Assembly: GCF_000733295.1 (NCBI RefSeq)
Contig: NZ_JPMI01000231.1
Coordinates: 1-50,949 of the forward strand
DNA: 50,949 nt
Reading direction: 5' to 3'
From: Archangium violaceum Cb vi76
Lineage (GTDB): Bacteria; Myxococcota; Myxococcia; Myxococcales; Myxococcaceae
The notes below the pieces were generated by a model, which was not told the DNA's origin, made no database searches, and was given only the letters and a program-made list of their open reading frames with translations. Every line of letters starts with the position of its first letter. Within the stretch, counting starts at the first letter, position 1. A program made the position numbers and the translations under genes. Of this stretch, positions 26,310-35,843 are shown one piece after another.

Positions 26310-28883
26310 TCAGTCCTTCCACTCATCCAGTTGCGCCTCCGACAGCGGCGCGCGATTGGAGACCACCTGGCCGACGGCGCGGCCTCCCAGGCGGAGCCCA
26401 GGCTCCGCCACGACGAACAGCCCGGGGCCATCCAGGTGTTCCTGGAGGGCGACTCGGAGCGCCTCCTCGTTGCTCCGCGCGTCGGGTCCTCCCGCCCGCA
26501 TGATCAGCGCGGTTCGGACCCGGGCGGGCCGCCACTGGCCGGCGCGGGTGCTCCCAGTGAGGTAGGGGAGCTCGAGCACGAGGCCTTCGAGGTCCTTGGA
26601 CGCCGAGAGCACGCGCGCGAACGTGGGTCCGGTTCCGGCGGGTACCACGAATTGGCGCACGTGCGCGCGCAGAAGACGCCGGACCAACGTGTCCACCTGC
26701 GTGAAGTCCGGAGAGTCGGCGTGGACGAGGATGCGACCGGTATGCGTGGCCGGCGCGGTGGAGGGCCACAGGGCGTCCAGGCCGCGGAATTCAAAGTGGC
26801 TCGGGTGTGGGGCGTCCTCCGCCCGGCAATATGGGCAGCGGCCGCACGGCAAGAGCGGCGGCGGGTCGGCTTCCACCAACTCGAAGACGGAGCACAGCAT
26901 GCAGCCTTCGTCCCGGTTCTCCAGTGCCTGGCGGAATCCATGGTGCCGCTGCTGCGCCTGTGCCACCTCCTGTTGCCGCTCGGCGAGGAATTTCAGCAGC
27001 CGCGTCCGGGCCTCTTCTCCGGTGTCGAGGAGGACACCGTCCTTCACGTCGAGCGTCCACTGGTCGCGGTCGTCCTCGATGGAGAGCACCTCCACCGCGC
27101 CCTCTCCGTACCGCTGCAGTTGGTTGATCAGCGACGCGTTCCATTGACGGTTGTAGGAACCCTCGCCGCGTCCGGGCCGGGGGAGGGTGATGTCCACAGT
27201 CATGCGCGTGTAGCCGGTGTCCGGAGCCGTGCGGAGGCGGCCATGGCGTCGTGCGTCCGCGACGAGTGCCCACCAACGCTCCTCAGCCTTCTCGGTCCTC
27301 ATCAACTGGCCCAGGGACATGCTTCTCGCGAGCTTCTCGTCCCCCTGCGTCCACAGCAGCAGCGCGAGCGCCTGATGCCCATCCCGGCCGGCCCGGCCGA
27401 TCTCCTGGTAGTACCGGGCGGCGTCCTCCGGCAGGCAGGCATGGACGACGGCGCGCACGTCGGTCTTGTCGATGCCCATCCCAAAGGCAGCGGTGGCCAC
27501 CACCAGGTCCAGCTCCCCCGCGCGCCAGCGGCTCACCACGTCGCCCCGCTCGCTCCCGGTCGTCTCGCCGGTGATGACGGCCAGGCGCGTGTAGCCGCGC
27601 TGCCGGAGCTGCCGGGCGATCTCCTCCGCGTCCCTCGGACGGGTGGTGTAGACGAGCGCCGGCCGGGGCAGGACGTCGAGAACCTGGAGCAGGGCGGCAT
27701 CGCGTCTGGCGGGATCGCTGAAGTCCTGGACGGCGAGGTCGAGTTCCGTCCGGGGGCATCCGGCCGCCACGGGCAGGAACGTGCCGGCGCCGTATTGCTT
27801 CTCCAGCAGCGCGTGCGCCTCGGTGCCGAACGTGGCGGAGAGCAGGACGGTGCGCAGCGCCGGGTTCTTATCTCGCAGCGCCTGGACGAGGCCGGGCAGT
27901 CGCTGGAAGTCCGGCCGGAAGGTGCGCCCCCAGCTCTCGATGATGTGCGCCTCGTCCACGAAGAGGCCCTGGAGGTGTCCCCGCAGGACGGAGCTGCGTT
28001 CGGAGGAGGGGCGGGCCGCCTCGAGCAGCGCCTCCCGGGCGGACGTCAGCGCCATTTCCGCCGACATGAACAGGAGCGGCACCTCGCCCCGGCGGAACCG
28101 CAGGAGCAGGTCCTCCCGGGCGCTGTGGGAAAGCTCCCCGACGAGTGCTGCGCTCCCATGCAGTTCCGGATCCTCTTTCAGCACGTCCGCGTGGGCAAGC
28201 GCGAGTGCGACGGTGGGCACGATGACGACCGCGCAGGGACTGCTGTCCTTTGATTGCTCTCGCCACCTGAGGGCCCCCAAATGGAACAGGAGGCTCTTGC
28301 CGCCTCCAGTGGGCATGCTCGCGAGCAGCGTGGCGCCCGGTGGCATCGTCAGCAGCGCCCGGAGGGCGGCCTTCTGCGTGGGATTCTGGTACTCGGAATA
28401 CCGCGAGAGCCGGAGGAGGGCGCCGTCCGCGACCGTGGGTTGTCGGAAACGGCGGAGCATTGGATCCAGCTGGAGGATGTCCCGCAGCGCCTCGGCCAGT
28501 TCCTCGGGGACGTGCTGGAGCCGGTCCACCGGCACCAGATCGAACGAGAGGGAGGGCCGCGCGCCACGCCCCGGGCGAACCGAGAGGCCGAACCGGTGCA
28601 GCCACTCCGGTTGGCGCTCTCTCGGGGAGAACTCCGCCTCGGGGAGCGTCAGGTGGCCATCGCACAGGCGGACGGCTTCTCGGAGCATGACGCCCCGGTC
28701 GGCGTCTTCCCTCCGTGACCGGGTGAACGCCTCGAGGGTCCGTGACAACGCGCCGTAGCGCCAGGCGAGGGCCTCCACGCCCGGAGACGCGTTCGCTTCC
28801 TCTCGAGCGCGGTGCGCCCTTGCCTGGGTTTCGGCGATCACGGCGCCGATGTCAGCGCAGTCGGGGAAGTCCCAGTCGCTCAC
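26310..28883 (-). CDS. dpdF: DpdF-like RecQ-type DEAD/DEAH helicase
   Basis: This 857-residue SF2 helicase has Q-motif-like NPTQKAAL, Walker A MPTGGGKS (about 190-197), VDEAH near 309, SATF near 347, VVATAAFGMGIDK near 470 and QEIGRAGRDG near 493. These are RecQ-style helicase motifs. A cysteine cluster CMLC...CGRCPYC near 660-685 is likely zinc-binding. The C-terminal part lacks RQC/HRDC features I can recognise. The GTG at 28883 is chosen because GAGAGGGA lies just upstream; longer in-frame starts would run back into dpdE. The gap to dpdE is 10 bp and to dpdG 6 bp. Within Dpd systems DpdF is a restriction-side component, and DNA unwinding near unmodified sites is inferred. Confidence 0.78.
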   Translation of the reverse strand: MSDWDFPDCADIGAVIAETQARAHRAREEANASPGVEALAWRYGALSRTLEAFTRSRREDADRGVMLREAVRLCDGHLTLPEAEFSPRERQPEWLHRFGLSVRPGRGARPSLSFDLVPVDRLQHVPEELAEALRDILQLDPMLRRFRQPTVADGALLRLSRYSEYQNPTQKAALRALLTMPPGATLLASMPTGGGKSLLFHLGALRWREQSKDSSPCAVVIVPTVALALAHADVLKEDPELHGSAALVGELSHSAREDLLLRFRRGEVPLLFMSAEMALTSAREALLEAARPSSERSSVLRGHLQGLFVDEAHIIESWGRTFRPDFQRLPGLVQALRDKNPALRTVLLSATFGTEAHALLEKQYGAGTFLPVAAGCPRTELDLAVQDFSDPARRDAALLQVLDVLPRPALVYTTRPRDAEEIARQLRQRGYTRLAVITGETTGSERGDVVSRWRAGELDLVVATAAFGMGIDKTDVRAVVHACLPEDAARYYQEIGRAGRDGHQALALLLWTQGDEKLARSMSLGQLMRTEKAEERWWALVADARRHGRLRTAPDTGYTRMTVDITLPRPGRGEGSYNRQWNASLINQLQRYGEGAVEVLSIEDDRDQWTLDVKDGVLLDTGEEARTRLLKFLAERQQEVAQAQQRHHGFRQALENRDEGCMLCSVFELVEADPPPLLPCGRCPYCRAEDAPHPSHFEFRGLDALWPSTAPATHTGRILVHADSPDFTQVDTLVRRLLRAHVRQFVVPAGTGPTFARVLSASKDLEGLVLELPYLTGSTRAGQWRPARVRTALIMRAGGPDARSNEEALRVALQEHLDGPGLFVVAEPGLRLGGRAVGQVVSNRAPLSEAQLDEWKD

Positions 28884-28893
28884 GTTTTCCCTC

Positions 28894-31800
28894 TCACGCG
28901 CCCAGGACCATGGCCAGAGCATCCAACTCCACGGTGGCCTGCCGGACGGAGTCCACCAGCGCCCTGCGGACGTCCAGTTCCTCACGCGCGCGCGCCGCCT
29001 CGGCCGGGCTCTCGCGTTCGCTCACGCCCTGGTAGTAGCCGAGCTCGTGCTGGAGGAGATCCTCCAGCACGTCGGCCGCCATCTCGTGATCCTCCTTGAT
29101 CGTCTCGCGGGCGATCTCTAGTGCCCGCGCGACGCCGCCACGGGTGGCCACCCAGAGCGCCGGCGTGGCGAAGGCGGACAGTTGTTCGTGCTCCACCTTC
29201 GGATCGAGCTCCTTTCCCCTGTACGGGGCGAGGAGCCGCTCGCGGAGCGCTGGATCCGTCACCACCACGGGCTCCTCCTCGTTGCGAGGATCGATCTTCA
29301 GCACCACCTGCTCGATCCGGGGCCACAGCTCGCTGCGGGCGCGGACGAGCAGCCCTGCCGGGACGGTGCCGCGCAGGACGTTGCGGACGAGGGCGACCAG
29401 GAAGATCTGGCCGCGGTTCTGCGGGCCGAGCCCGGATCGCCGAAAGATGGTGGCTCGCCCGATGGGCGTGGTGTCCAGGGCGTCCACCAGGGTATCGACG
29501 AGGCGGTGGCCTGGGGCGAAGAACTGGACCCGGTTCTCCTCCAGCGCTCGTTTCCGGCTGAAGGTGCCCGCGATGCGCTCCGTGCGTCCGACGCCGAGCA
29601 GCGGCGCCTCCAGTTGATCCGCCTCCCACTGCAGCTGGATGAGGTTGTTCCCGATGCCGTCGTCCCGGAACCCCAGCGCGCGCGACCAAGCAATCAGCGC
29701 CTTCTGGGCGGGCTCCGGATCCGTCCCCTCGAGGATCTCGGCGAACTCGTTCGCCCTGTCCAGCTCCGGCCGGGAGGAGTCCAGCGAGGTCTCGAACTCC
29801 TTGTCCGTCTCGGCGAGCCGCCGGTCGATCTCCTCCCGCAGCCTTTCGGCCACGCCCTCTGTGTCCTTGCCGTACGCGGCGTCCGAGACGGATTGCTGGA
29901 GCCGCAGCAGGTCGAATTCCAGGCCGCCGATGGAGCGGTCCTGGACCTGGAACACCTCTGTGTGCAGCTGGACGAGCAACTGCTCCGTCCGGCTGGGGCC
30001 ATGCAGCAGGACGGTGTGGATGGGGTGAGCCTGCGGACGGCCTATCCGGTCCAGCCGGCCGATCCGCTGCTCCAACCGCGTCACCGACGCGGGGACGTCG
30101 AGGTGCAGCACCGCCCAGGCCATCTCGAAATTCCGACCCTCGCCGCCGAGCTCATCCGAGACGAGGACGTGGCACCTCGCGTCGGTCTGGAACTTCCATG
30201 CGGCCTCTTCGAGCTCTTGTGGATCGAGAAGATAGTGGAACAGGCGCATGCCCGCCTGGGGAAGCTCTTGGTGGAGGTACCTCCCGAAGTCCTCCACGTT
30301 CTCGCGCTCCTGGGAGAAGACGAGGATTTTGCGCGCCCGATCCTCCGCGAGCCGGGCTCGGATCCAGTCCACCGCCCAGCGAAAACGCGCACAGGGCCCT
30401 TCTTCCACCCACTCCTCGACGAGTCCCTGCGCCTTCGTCCGCCAGGCCCCCTCGTCCGGGAGCGGTGGCGTGGTGGCGATCAGCCGTTGGATGAGGCTCG
30501 TCTCCTCCTCGGCACCTGGATCGCTCCGCAGCGCCCGCGCCAGCCCCGGGGGGGAGAGCTTCATCGGGCCCTTGAGTGCCTCCTTCCGCGCGCGCAGGAA
30601 GGCGAGGAAGTGCTCCGCGGTGGTGCAGGCGAAGCGCTGGTACAAGCCACGCAAAGCCCACTGCTCCACGGTCAGTCCAGGCGAGGCGGAGAGCCGGTCA
30701 AGATGTTCGGCCAGGAGCTTCTCCACCGCGGTCGCCTCGTACTCGGCGACCTGGCCCATGCGCGGGTTCCGGGGGAGGTCGAGCACGGCCAGGGTAGCAC
30801 GGCGGGTGCGGATCAGACGGTGATCGATCCGGTGGAATTCCTGGACGTAGCCGATGAGCTGGTCGAGAGCGTCTTCTCCTTCGCCCGAGCGGAATTGCCC
30901 GAGCAGTTTCTGGAAGATCGGGTCATCGGAGGCCACCTCGTCCCAGTACCCGGCGATGTCGGCGATGGCGACCTCGTCGAGCGCCTCGCCGGCCTGGCGG
31001 GTCGCCTCCAGCAGTTCGGTGCTGTAGGCCAGGGCATCCCAGATGCGCTTCTTCGCATCCAACCGGTGCTGGAGGGTAGCGGTGTCCTCGGGAGAGTAGA
31101 CGTCCGGTGACACCAGGGCGAGGAGCCCCAGCAGTCCCTCCGTCTCTCGCTTGGACGGAGTGGCCGAGAGGGCGAGGAAGCCGTGGGCGCGCTCCGCGAT
31201 CTTCCGGAGCCACGGGTAGAGCTGATGCCGGGGCGGCACCTGGTGCGCTTCGTCCACCACGACCATTCCCCATGCACGCTCGGCGAGCAACGCACGGAGG
31301 TCCGCGTGTCCCTCCAGCGCGGTGGTGGAGACGATGAGCCACTTCTGCTGCGCCAGCAGGTGGCGCTCCGACGTATCCGCCTTCTCCCAGCGGGGAGCGG
31401 ACACTTCGGAAAAGACCCGTGCGCCGAAGCGGAGGTACAGCTCGCACAGCCACTGCCGGGCCATGGCGCCCGGGGTGATCACCAGCACTGGGCAAGTCGG
31501 ATCCGCCGCGGTGAGAGCCTGGATGACGTAGCCCGCCTCGATCGTCTTGCCGAGCCCCACCTCGTCCGCGAGCACGAAGCGGGGGGCGCGGTTCCAGAGG
31601 ATGCGCCGGACGGCGTACAACTGGTGCGCGAGTGGGCGGACGCGGGCTCCGAAGAGGGTGGGGATGCCTTCCGAGTCCCGGTGGAGTTCGTAGAGGGTGT
31701 CTCGGAGGTCGCGCCGGGCGAAGAACCGGCGGGGGCTGCGGTACTCCGCGTTCTCCAGGAGCCCCAGCGGATCCTTGCTCTCGGACGCCAGCGGGATGAC

Positions 31801-32133
31801 GTGGGACTCCTCCACCCACTCCTCCACGCCGTCCAGGCTCACCAAGCCTCGGCGTAGCGCTCCCCCGACATCAACCGAGAGCAGCCGGGCGGTCCGGTGC
31901 GCCGCTGCCGGCTCCTGCGGGACGACATGCACGGACAGCCCCTCGTACAGCGGAAAGGGGCGGAGTTCCGTCGCGTCCACCGTGAGCGTTTCGTGCGCCT
32001 CTCCTCGGAGTGGGTAGACATTCAGCCTTCCGGCGACACCGCCCTGGACCCGCACCGGGCCGAGTTCCGGATTGCGGAGGAGGTAGGCGAGTGCGCCCGT
32101 GCTCAGGCCCGTCGTCGAATTGGCCTTCGTCAT
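28894..32133 (-). CDS. dpdE: DpdE-like SNF2/RapA-type helicase
   Basis: This 1079-residue protein has a SWI2/SNF2 ATPase core: DEVGLGKTIEAG near 190-201, VVDEAHQ near 293, LSATPSKRE near 322, and in the second lobe ELGGEGRNFEMA and QRIGRLDRIGR near 690-700. The overall layout is like the RNA polymerase recycling factor RapA, but the flanking regions and operon fit DpdE, a double-strand DNA translocase candidate of Dpd restriction. It is the first gene of the leftward E-F-G-H-I operon. The ATG at 32133 is followed by a normal reading frame, and GGAG lies upstream. The region before it (32134-33177) contains decayed DNA and the att-like repeat, so the promoter must lie there. Confidence 0.78.
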   Translation of the reverse strand: MTKANSTTGLSTGALAYLLRNPELGPVRVQGGVAGRLNVYPLRGEAHETLTVDATELRPFPLYEGLSVHVVPQEPAAAHRTARLLSVDVGGALRRGLVSLDGVEEWVEESHVIPLASESKDPLGLLENAEYRSPRRFFARRDLRDTLYELHRDSEGIPTLFGARVRPLAHQLYAVRRILWNRAPRFVLADEVGLGKTIEAGYVIQALTAADPTCPVLVITPGAMARQWLCELYLRFGARVFSEVSAPRWEKADTSERHLLAQQKWLIVSTTALEGHADLRALLAERAWGMVVVDEAHQVPPRHQLYPWLRKIAERAHGFLALSATPSKRETEGLLGLLALVSPDVYSPEDTATLQHRLDAKKRIWDALAYSTELLEATRQAGEALDEVAIADIAGYWDEVASDDPIFQKLLGQFRSGEGEDALDQLIGYVQEFHRIDHRLIRTRRATLAVLDLPRNPRMGQVAEYEATAVEKLLAEHLDRLSASPGLTVEQWALRGLYQRFACTTAEHFLAFLRARKEALKGPMKLSPPGLARALRSDPGAEEETSLIQRLIATTPPLPDEGAWRTKAQGLVEEWVEEGPCARFRWAVDWIRARLAEDRARKILVFSQERENVEDFGRYLHQELPQAGMRLFHYLLDPQELEEAAWKFQTDARCHVLVSDELGGEGRNFEMAWAVLHLDVPASVTRLEQRIGRLDRIGRPQAHPIHTVLLHGPSRTEQLLVQLHTEVFQVQDRSIGGLEFDLLRLQQSVSDAAYGKDTEGVAERLREEIDRRLAETDKEFETSLDSSRPELDRANEFAEILEGTDPEPAQKALIAWSRALGFRDDGIGNNLIQLQWEADQLEAPLLGVGRTERIAGTFSRKRALEENRVQFFAPGHRLVDTLVDALDTTPIGRATIFRRSGLGPQNRGQIFLVALVRNVLRGTVPAGLLVRARSELWPRIEQVVLKIDPRNEEEPVVVTDPALRERLLAPYRGKELDPKVEHEQLSAFATPALWVATRGGVARALEIARETIKEDHEMAADVLEDLLQHELGYYQGVSERESPAEAARAREELDVRRALVDSVRQATVELDALAMVLGA

Positions 32134-33177
32134 TTAGATGGAGTCTCCGATTGCTCCTGGCGCTGCCAGCGTCCGGAAGATACTACTGCGGGAGCGACCT
32201 GCGGGCGGTTCATGCCGGGGGCGCTGTGGGACGAGATGGAGAACACCCGCAGTGTACCGCGAGGGGTCGAGGGGCGCCCAGAGCGGTCGGCTACAGTACC
32301 TGCCATGACTCGGTCCCCTCCCGCCCCTGTCGCCGCCCGCGCTGGCTGTACCTCCACGGCTTCGCCTCCGGCTCAGAGTGGAGTTGCCCCGTTTCGGAGG
32401 GTCAACTCCAGTGGCGCGCTCTGCCGAACTCACAGACACTTCTGCAGCCTCACCGGCACTAGCCCGTGCCCTTCGATGCTCTTCGTCCCGAGGCTGGCTC
32501 CAGCGAGTGGCCGGCGTGATGCTGAAACTCGACATCGTCACCGCCCGCAGCGTGCGTTCCGTCTGGGTCCGCGCGGATGGGGGCCTGGAGGCGCGGGTGG
32601 TCCCGGTGGCTCCGGAGGTATTAGTGGGCCAACGAGATGCTTCAACCGGGGCGGTGTGATGCTGGGAACGGGGGTTCGGCGGAACGGGAGGGGCGGGCGG
32701 CCAGGGTGGTGAGACCGGCAAACTCGACCTCACGGTCATCCATCCCCTCAATGACTTCCCAGGTGCAGCCTCCACGGTGCGAGGCGGCTTGCGGTGTGGT
32801 CTCACGGCCGACTGGCGTCAACGGATGGTCGCGCACATCAGTAGTGTCCGGGGCCGCCCGGGTGCGGAGCAGGTGGCCCCGGTCACCCCGGCAAGGACTG
32901 CGACTTCCCCATCAGTGGCCGTGGTGGCGGGCACGGTGGCCCACGGGGAAAAGGGTCCTGATGGAACATGCGTGCTCTAACTGCGCGTGCTGTCTACTCC
33001 GCGCTCGTAAGCGCCGCCCGCCCGCAGCTCCATTGACGCGTCGGCCGGCTGGCGTCTGCTCGGGACACCTTGCGAGGCCAGTCTCCGTGAGCCATTTCTG
33101 AGCCACGCCCCGGCCACGGACGGCCATTCCCGGCCACTTTTCCCTCGAAAATGACGACTAATGCTCTCGAGAAGTGC
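32134..33177. other. 1-kb region without a supportable gene
   Basis: Several short frames exist but none shows a convincing family. One stretch near 32340-32382 reads RWLYLHGFASG, like the first strand of YqiA-type esterases, but it stops matching at once. The frame at 32378-32659 (93 residues) has no recognisable domain. A continuous open stretch near 32660-32940 encodes TGKLDLTVIHPLNDFPGA in one frame and looks like a gene fragment of unknown family. The region probably contains the dpdE promoter and island-end debris. No integrase remnant was seen. Confidence 0.6.
33087..33106 (+). repeat. Island-end direct repeat, right copy
   Basis: GTGAGCCATTTCTGAGCCAC matches 1268-1287 at 18 of 20 positions. 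It lies about 71 bp inside the right att-like repeat, mirroring the left copy, and contains TGAGCCA twice (33088-33094 and 33099-33105). Confidence 0.55.
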
Positions 33178-33222
33178 GACTGAAAATCCCCATGTCGGTG
33201 GTTCGATTCCGCCCCTGGGCAC
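33178..33222 (+). repeat. attR-like 3' fragment of tRNA-Phe
   Basis: GACTGAAAATCCCC, one mismatched base and the rest of the T arm and acceptor end repeat the 3' part of tRNA-Phe (1157-1201) at 44 of 45 positions. The 5' half of the tRNA is absent, so no tRNA is made here. It is followed 25 bp later by a strong terminator oriented as for the tRNA, consistent with the original downstream flank of the tRNA locus. Confidence 0.88.
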
Positions 33223-33247
33223 TTCCAAAGAGTTCCGCAGCACATCG

Positions 33248-33290
33248 AGGCCGATACGGATACGCACTCCGTATCGGCCTTTCGTGTTTT
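33248..33290 (+). terminator. Rho-independent terminator, probably the original tRNA-Phe terminator
   Basis: A perfect 13-bp stem, AGGCCGATACGGA (33248-33260) with TCCGTATCGGCCT (33268-33280), encloses a 7-nt loop. A T-rich run (TTCGTGTTTT) follows. It points rightward and stands directly behind the tRNA fragment. Confidence 0.9.
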
Positions 33291-33360
33291 CAGCTCCTGG
33301 GAACTCCCCTTGAGCCACGACACGGGGCCGTGCTCAGACGGCCCTGGGGGCAGCGCTTGC

Positions 33361-34518
33361 TCAGCGACGTGCGGCGCGTGCGGTCTTCTCAGCCTTCGGC
33401 GCCGGCCGGTTCCACACTAGGCTCTTGTATTGACCGATGAGGTGGTTGGCGAGCAGATCGATGTCCTTGGACGTGTTCTGCAACTCGTTCCACTTGCGCA
33501 ACTGCCCGCCACCGAAGTCCCAGTGACCGGTGGTCCACCGGCACATGTCCTTGAGAGGCTGGAGGTCCGTCTCGTACTGGATGACCGTGGGGATGTACGA
33601 GTCGTGAAGGCGATCGCTGATGGTGTCCATGATGAACCCCATGCTGACGATGCCCGCTCCGTGCATGAGCCGCGACTGCCTGGGTGGGAGCCCCCAGGCC
33701 GCCTTGAAGACCCGGGCGACCGCGTTCCAGTAGTTGCGCAGCAGCTCCAGCATGGGCTCGACATCACCCTCCAATGTGCCCGGGTGCTTGAACTTCTGGA
33801 GCGCGCCATCGCTCAGACTGTTCTCGAGCATCTTGAGGATGGAGTTGTCCTTGATTCTGCCCGTTGGATTGGTCGCGGTCTGGATCATTCCGCGCAGGGG
33901 CGAGCTGATGTCCAGGTTGAGCCGCTCCAGGAGTTGGGCCGGGAGCCGGCGCCGGTTGAGGAGTGTCGGTAGCTGGGCGGTCGTCTTGGGGAGCAGTTCG
34001 TAGATGAGACCCTTGGGCAGGGGCTTGGTCGAGTTGACGAGGATGAACTGCTCCGTCTGCTGGCTGACGTCGTTGGTGATGAAGGCCGTCACGCAGATGG
34101 GGAAGCGCTCGACGGATGCCTCGCGGATGGCCGCCAGGCGCTGCTGGCCATCCACGATGAAGCCCGGCTTGCGCTCATCGGAGAGGTTCTCCTCCACGGG
34201 GATGGTGATGAATCCCGGGCGCGCGTAGTCCGTGGGCGAGCTGCCCTTGGCCGCCTCGAAGCGCACGCGCGAATCGAACGCCAGCACGATGGCGTTGGGT
34301 ACCATCGGCGAGGGGCTCTCGAGGTAGTTGCGGATCTCCTCGATGTGCGAAAGCACCTCGGGCCGCTGATAGCCATGCAGGCCGCCATCCTCGTGCCGGT
34401 TCACGCGCGAGATGGTGGCGAAGCGGTGGACCAGCTTTCCATCCACCGCGAAGGAGTACAGCTTGCGTCCGGGGGACTGCTGCACTTCCACGGCGGGAAG
34501 CTTCAGTTCTTTCGACAT
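33361..34518 (-). CDS. dpdB: DpdB-like DGQHR-domain protein
   Basis: This 385-residue protein of the DGQHR/DndB-like family has GYQRPEV at 49-55 and the nucleotide-binding-type motif VDGQQR at 122-127 (DGQQR variant of DGQHR). FILVNSTKPLPKGLIYELLP follows the core. In Salmonella, DpdB is needed together with DpdA to insert preQ0 into DNA and is thought to supply the ATP-dependent step. The ATG at 34518 has AAGGGAAG upstream. An alternative ATG at 34536 overlaps the dpdA stop (TGATG) and would add six residues. It is the last gene of the leftward modification operon and ends 139 bp from the tRNA-Phe fragment. A second, diverged copy lies on the other side of dpdA. Confidence 0.83.
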   Translation of the reverse strand: MSKELKLPAVEVQQSPGRKLYSFAVDGKLVHRFATISRVNRHEDGGLHGYQRPEVLSHIEEIRNYLESPSPMVPNAIVLAFDSRVRFEAAKGSSPTDYARPGFITIPVEENLSDERKPGFIVDGQQRLAAIREASVERFPICVTAFITNDVSQQTEQFILVNSTKPLPKGLIYELLPKTTAQLPTLLNRRRLPAQLLERLNLDISSPLRGMIQTATNPTGRIKDNSILKMLENSLSDGALQKFKHPGTLEGDVEPMLELLRNYWNAVARVFKAAWGLPPRQSRLMHGAGIVSMGFIMDTISDRLHDSYIPTVIQYETDLQPLKDMCRWTTGHWDFGGGQLRKWNELQNTSKDIDLLANHLIGQYKSLVWNRPAPKAEKTARAARR

Positions 34519-34535
34519 GTTTCTTCCCTTGCTCA

Positions 34536-35843
34536 TCAGCCGCGGGCCTGTGCTTTCAGCCGGCGCGAGGGCTGCCGGGACTCCGTGACGGGCTCCTGGT
34601 GCGAGTCCAGCCCGAGCTGCCGCAGTTGCTGGTACAGGGTCCAGATGTTGTGGAAGCCCCGCCTCCGGTTGCGCTCGGCGCCCCGGAAGAGGATGACGTG
34701 GTATTTCAGGCTCTGGCACACCTCGCAAGGGCAGCGGCGCCAGGGCGCATCGGTCAGCGTCTTCTCGTAGGCGGGGGCGTGGTTCTTCTTCGTGTCCGGA
34801 TCGTAGAACCGCTCGTACTCCATGAGCACCTCCACGACCTGGGCGACCGTACGCCGGCCCTCCTCGAAGAGCTTCATGGCCTCCAGGCAGGCCCGCTCCA
34901 GCCGGCGCGCCTGCTCCTGGGAGACCTGCCCGGAGGAGATCTTCCGCTGCAGGCCGGGGTTTCCCTCCACCTGGGGGATGCGGATGGCCGTGTACTTGTA
35001 CGTATCCGAGTAATAGTTGTCGCGGTCGTCCTTGAAGGCCTGCCGCAGTGGGGACGTGCTGTCGAAGGAGGCGACGCCCAGGCGGAAGAACTCCTCGATG
35101 TGCTCGGTGCGTGTCACGCCCAGCAGGTGCAGACGGGTGCCCGGCTTGCGCACCGTCTGGATCTCCTCCAGGCACGCGCGGAGCTCGGGCGTCTTGAGGG
35201 GCACCATGCCGCCGAGCGCGATGTAGCCGTAGCCCATCTTCTGCAGCGCCTTCACCGCCGCGGCGTAGGACTTCGGGCTCCAGCCCTGGGCCACGCCGAG
35301 CGGCTCGAAGGAATGGTGCCCCGCCTTGTGCTTGAGGAGGAACTCCTCGGCCAGCTCCAGCGTGAGCTTCTGCCTGTCCCGGACGGCCTCGGGGAGCTCC
35401 ACTCCGGAACCCGGCGTATCCGCCGCGGGCTTGAACTCGAGGATGACGTGGTCGAGCGACACGCCCATGTCGAAGCGGCAGCTCTCGTAGAACTCGAGCA
35501 CCTCGTCGACCGAGTACGGTGGGACTTCCTCGGCCACGTAGGTGAAGGCACCGCAGTCGCCCATGATCTTGAGCGGGTGGGGAGCCCGGTCCAGGCGGAA
35601 GAACGCGGGGGCGCCGCGTCGCAGCAGCCGGTGGCGCTGGGCCGCCGTGTAGCGGCTGCCGAGCACGCCGAAACCATCGACGATGCCCTTGGAGACCAGC
35701 AGCCCGTCGAAGGCGGGCGTGGAGAAGATCTCATGGGCGTAGAGGTCGTCGAGCTGGCGCTGGCGGGCCGCCGAGCGGCGCTCGCGCTCGAAATCGAAGG
35801 TGGGATCGACGAGATCCTGGCTGTCTGGCAGGAAGAACTTCAA
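34536..35843 (-). CDS. dpdA: DpdA: DNA 7-deazaguanine transglycosylase (TGT homologue)
   Basis: This 435-residue tRNA-guanine-transglycosylase homologue exchanges guanine in DNA for preQ0 in Dpd systems. It carries GDCGAF at 95-100, which corresponds to the DSGGF motif of TGT, and FDS at 260-262, the probable position of the catalytic nucleophile D261 (TGT has FD.V/S at this site). The zinc site is C371, C373, C376 and H398 (CPCEVC ... FHN). The beginning KFFLPDSQDLVDPTFDF is typical of DpdA. The only start that keeps this N-terminus is a TTG at 35843, which overlaps the TGA of the upstream gene (TTGA). Longer versions of the frame run through the upstream gene and are spurious. It needs preQ0, whose synthesis genes are not in the window. 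Confidence 0.9.
   Translation of the reverse strand: MKFFLPDSQDLVDPTFDFERERRSAARQRQLDDLYAHEIFSTPAFDGLLVSKGIVDGFGVLGSRYTAAQRHRLLRRGAPAFFRLDRAPHPLKIMGDCGAFTYVAEEVPPYSVDEVLEFYESCRFDMGVSLDHVILEFKPAADTPGSGVELPEAVRDRQKLTLELAEEFLLKHKAGHHSFEPLGVAQGWSPKSYAAAVKALQKMGYGYIALGGMVPLKTPELRACLEEIQTVRKPGTRLHLLGVTRTEHIEEFFRLGVASFDSTSPLRQAFKDDRDNYYSDTYKYTAIRIPQVEGNPGLQRKISSGQVSQEQARRLERACLEAMKLFEEGRRTVAQVVEVLMEYERFYDPDTKKNHAPAYEKTLTDAPWRRCPCEVCQSLKYHVILFRGAERNRRRGFHNIWTLYQQLRQLGLDSHQEPVTESRQPSRRLKAQARG

Noticed and set aside
28894-32133. RapA (RNA polymerase recycling) as the identity of this helicase
   Set aside because: The ATPase core is similar, but the operon with dpdF-I and the flanking domains fit DpdE better, and RapA is normally not in a defence operon.
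32336-32382. Esterase-like start RWLYLHGFASG
   Set aside because: The match covers only about 12 residues and then fails in every frame, so it is too short to call even a pseudogene with confidence.
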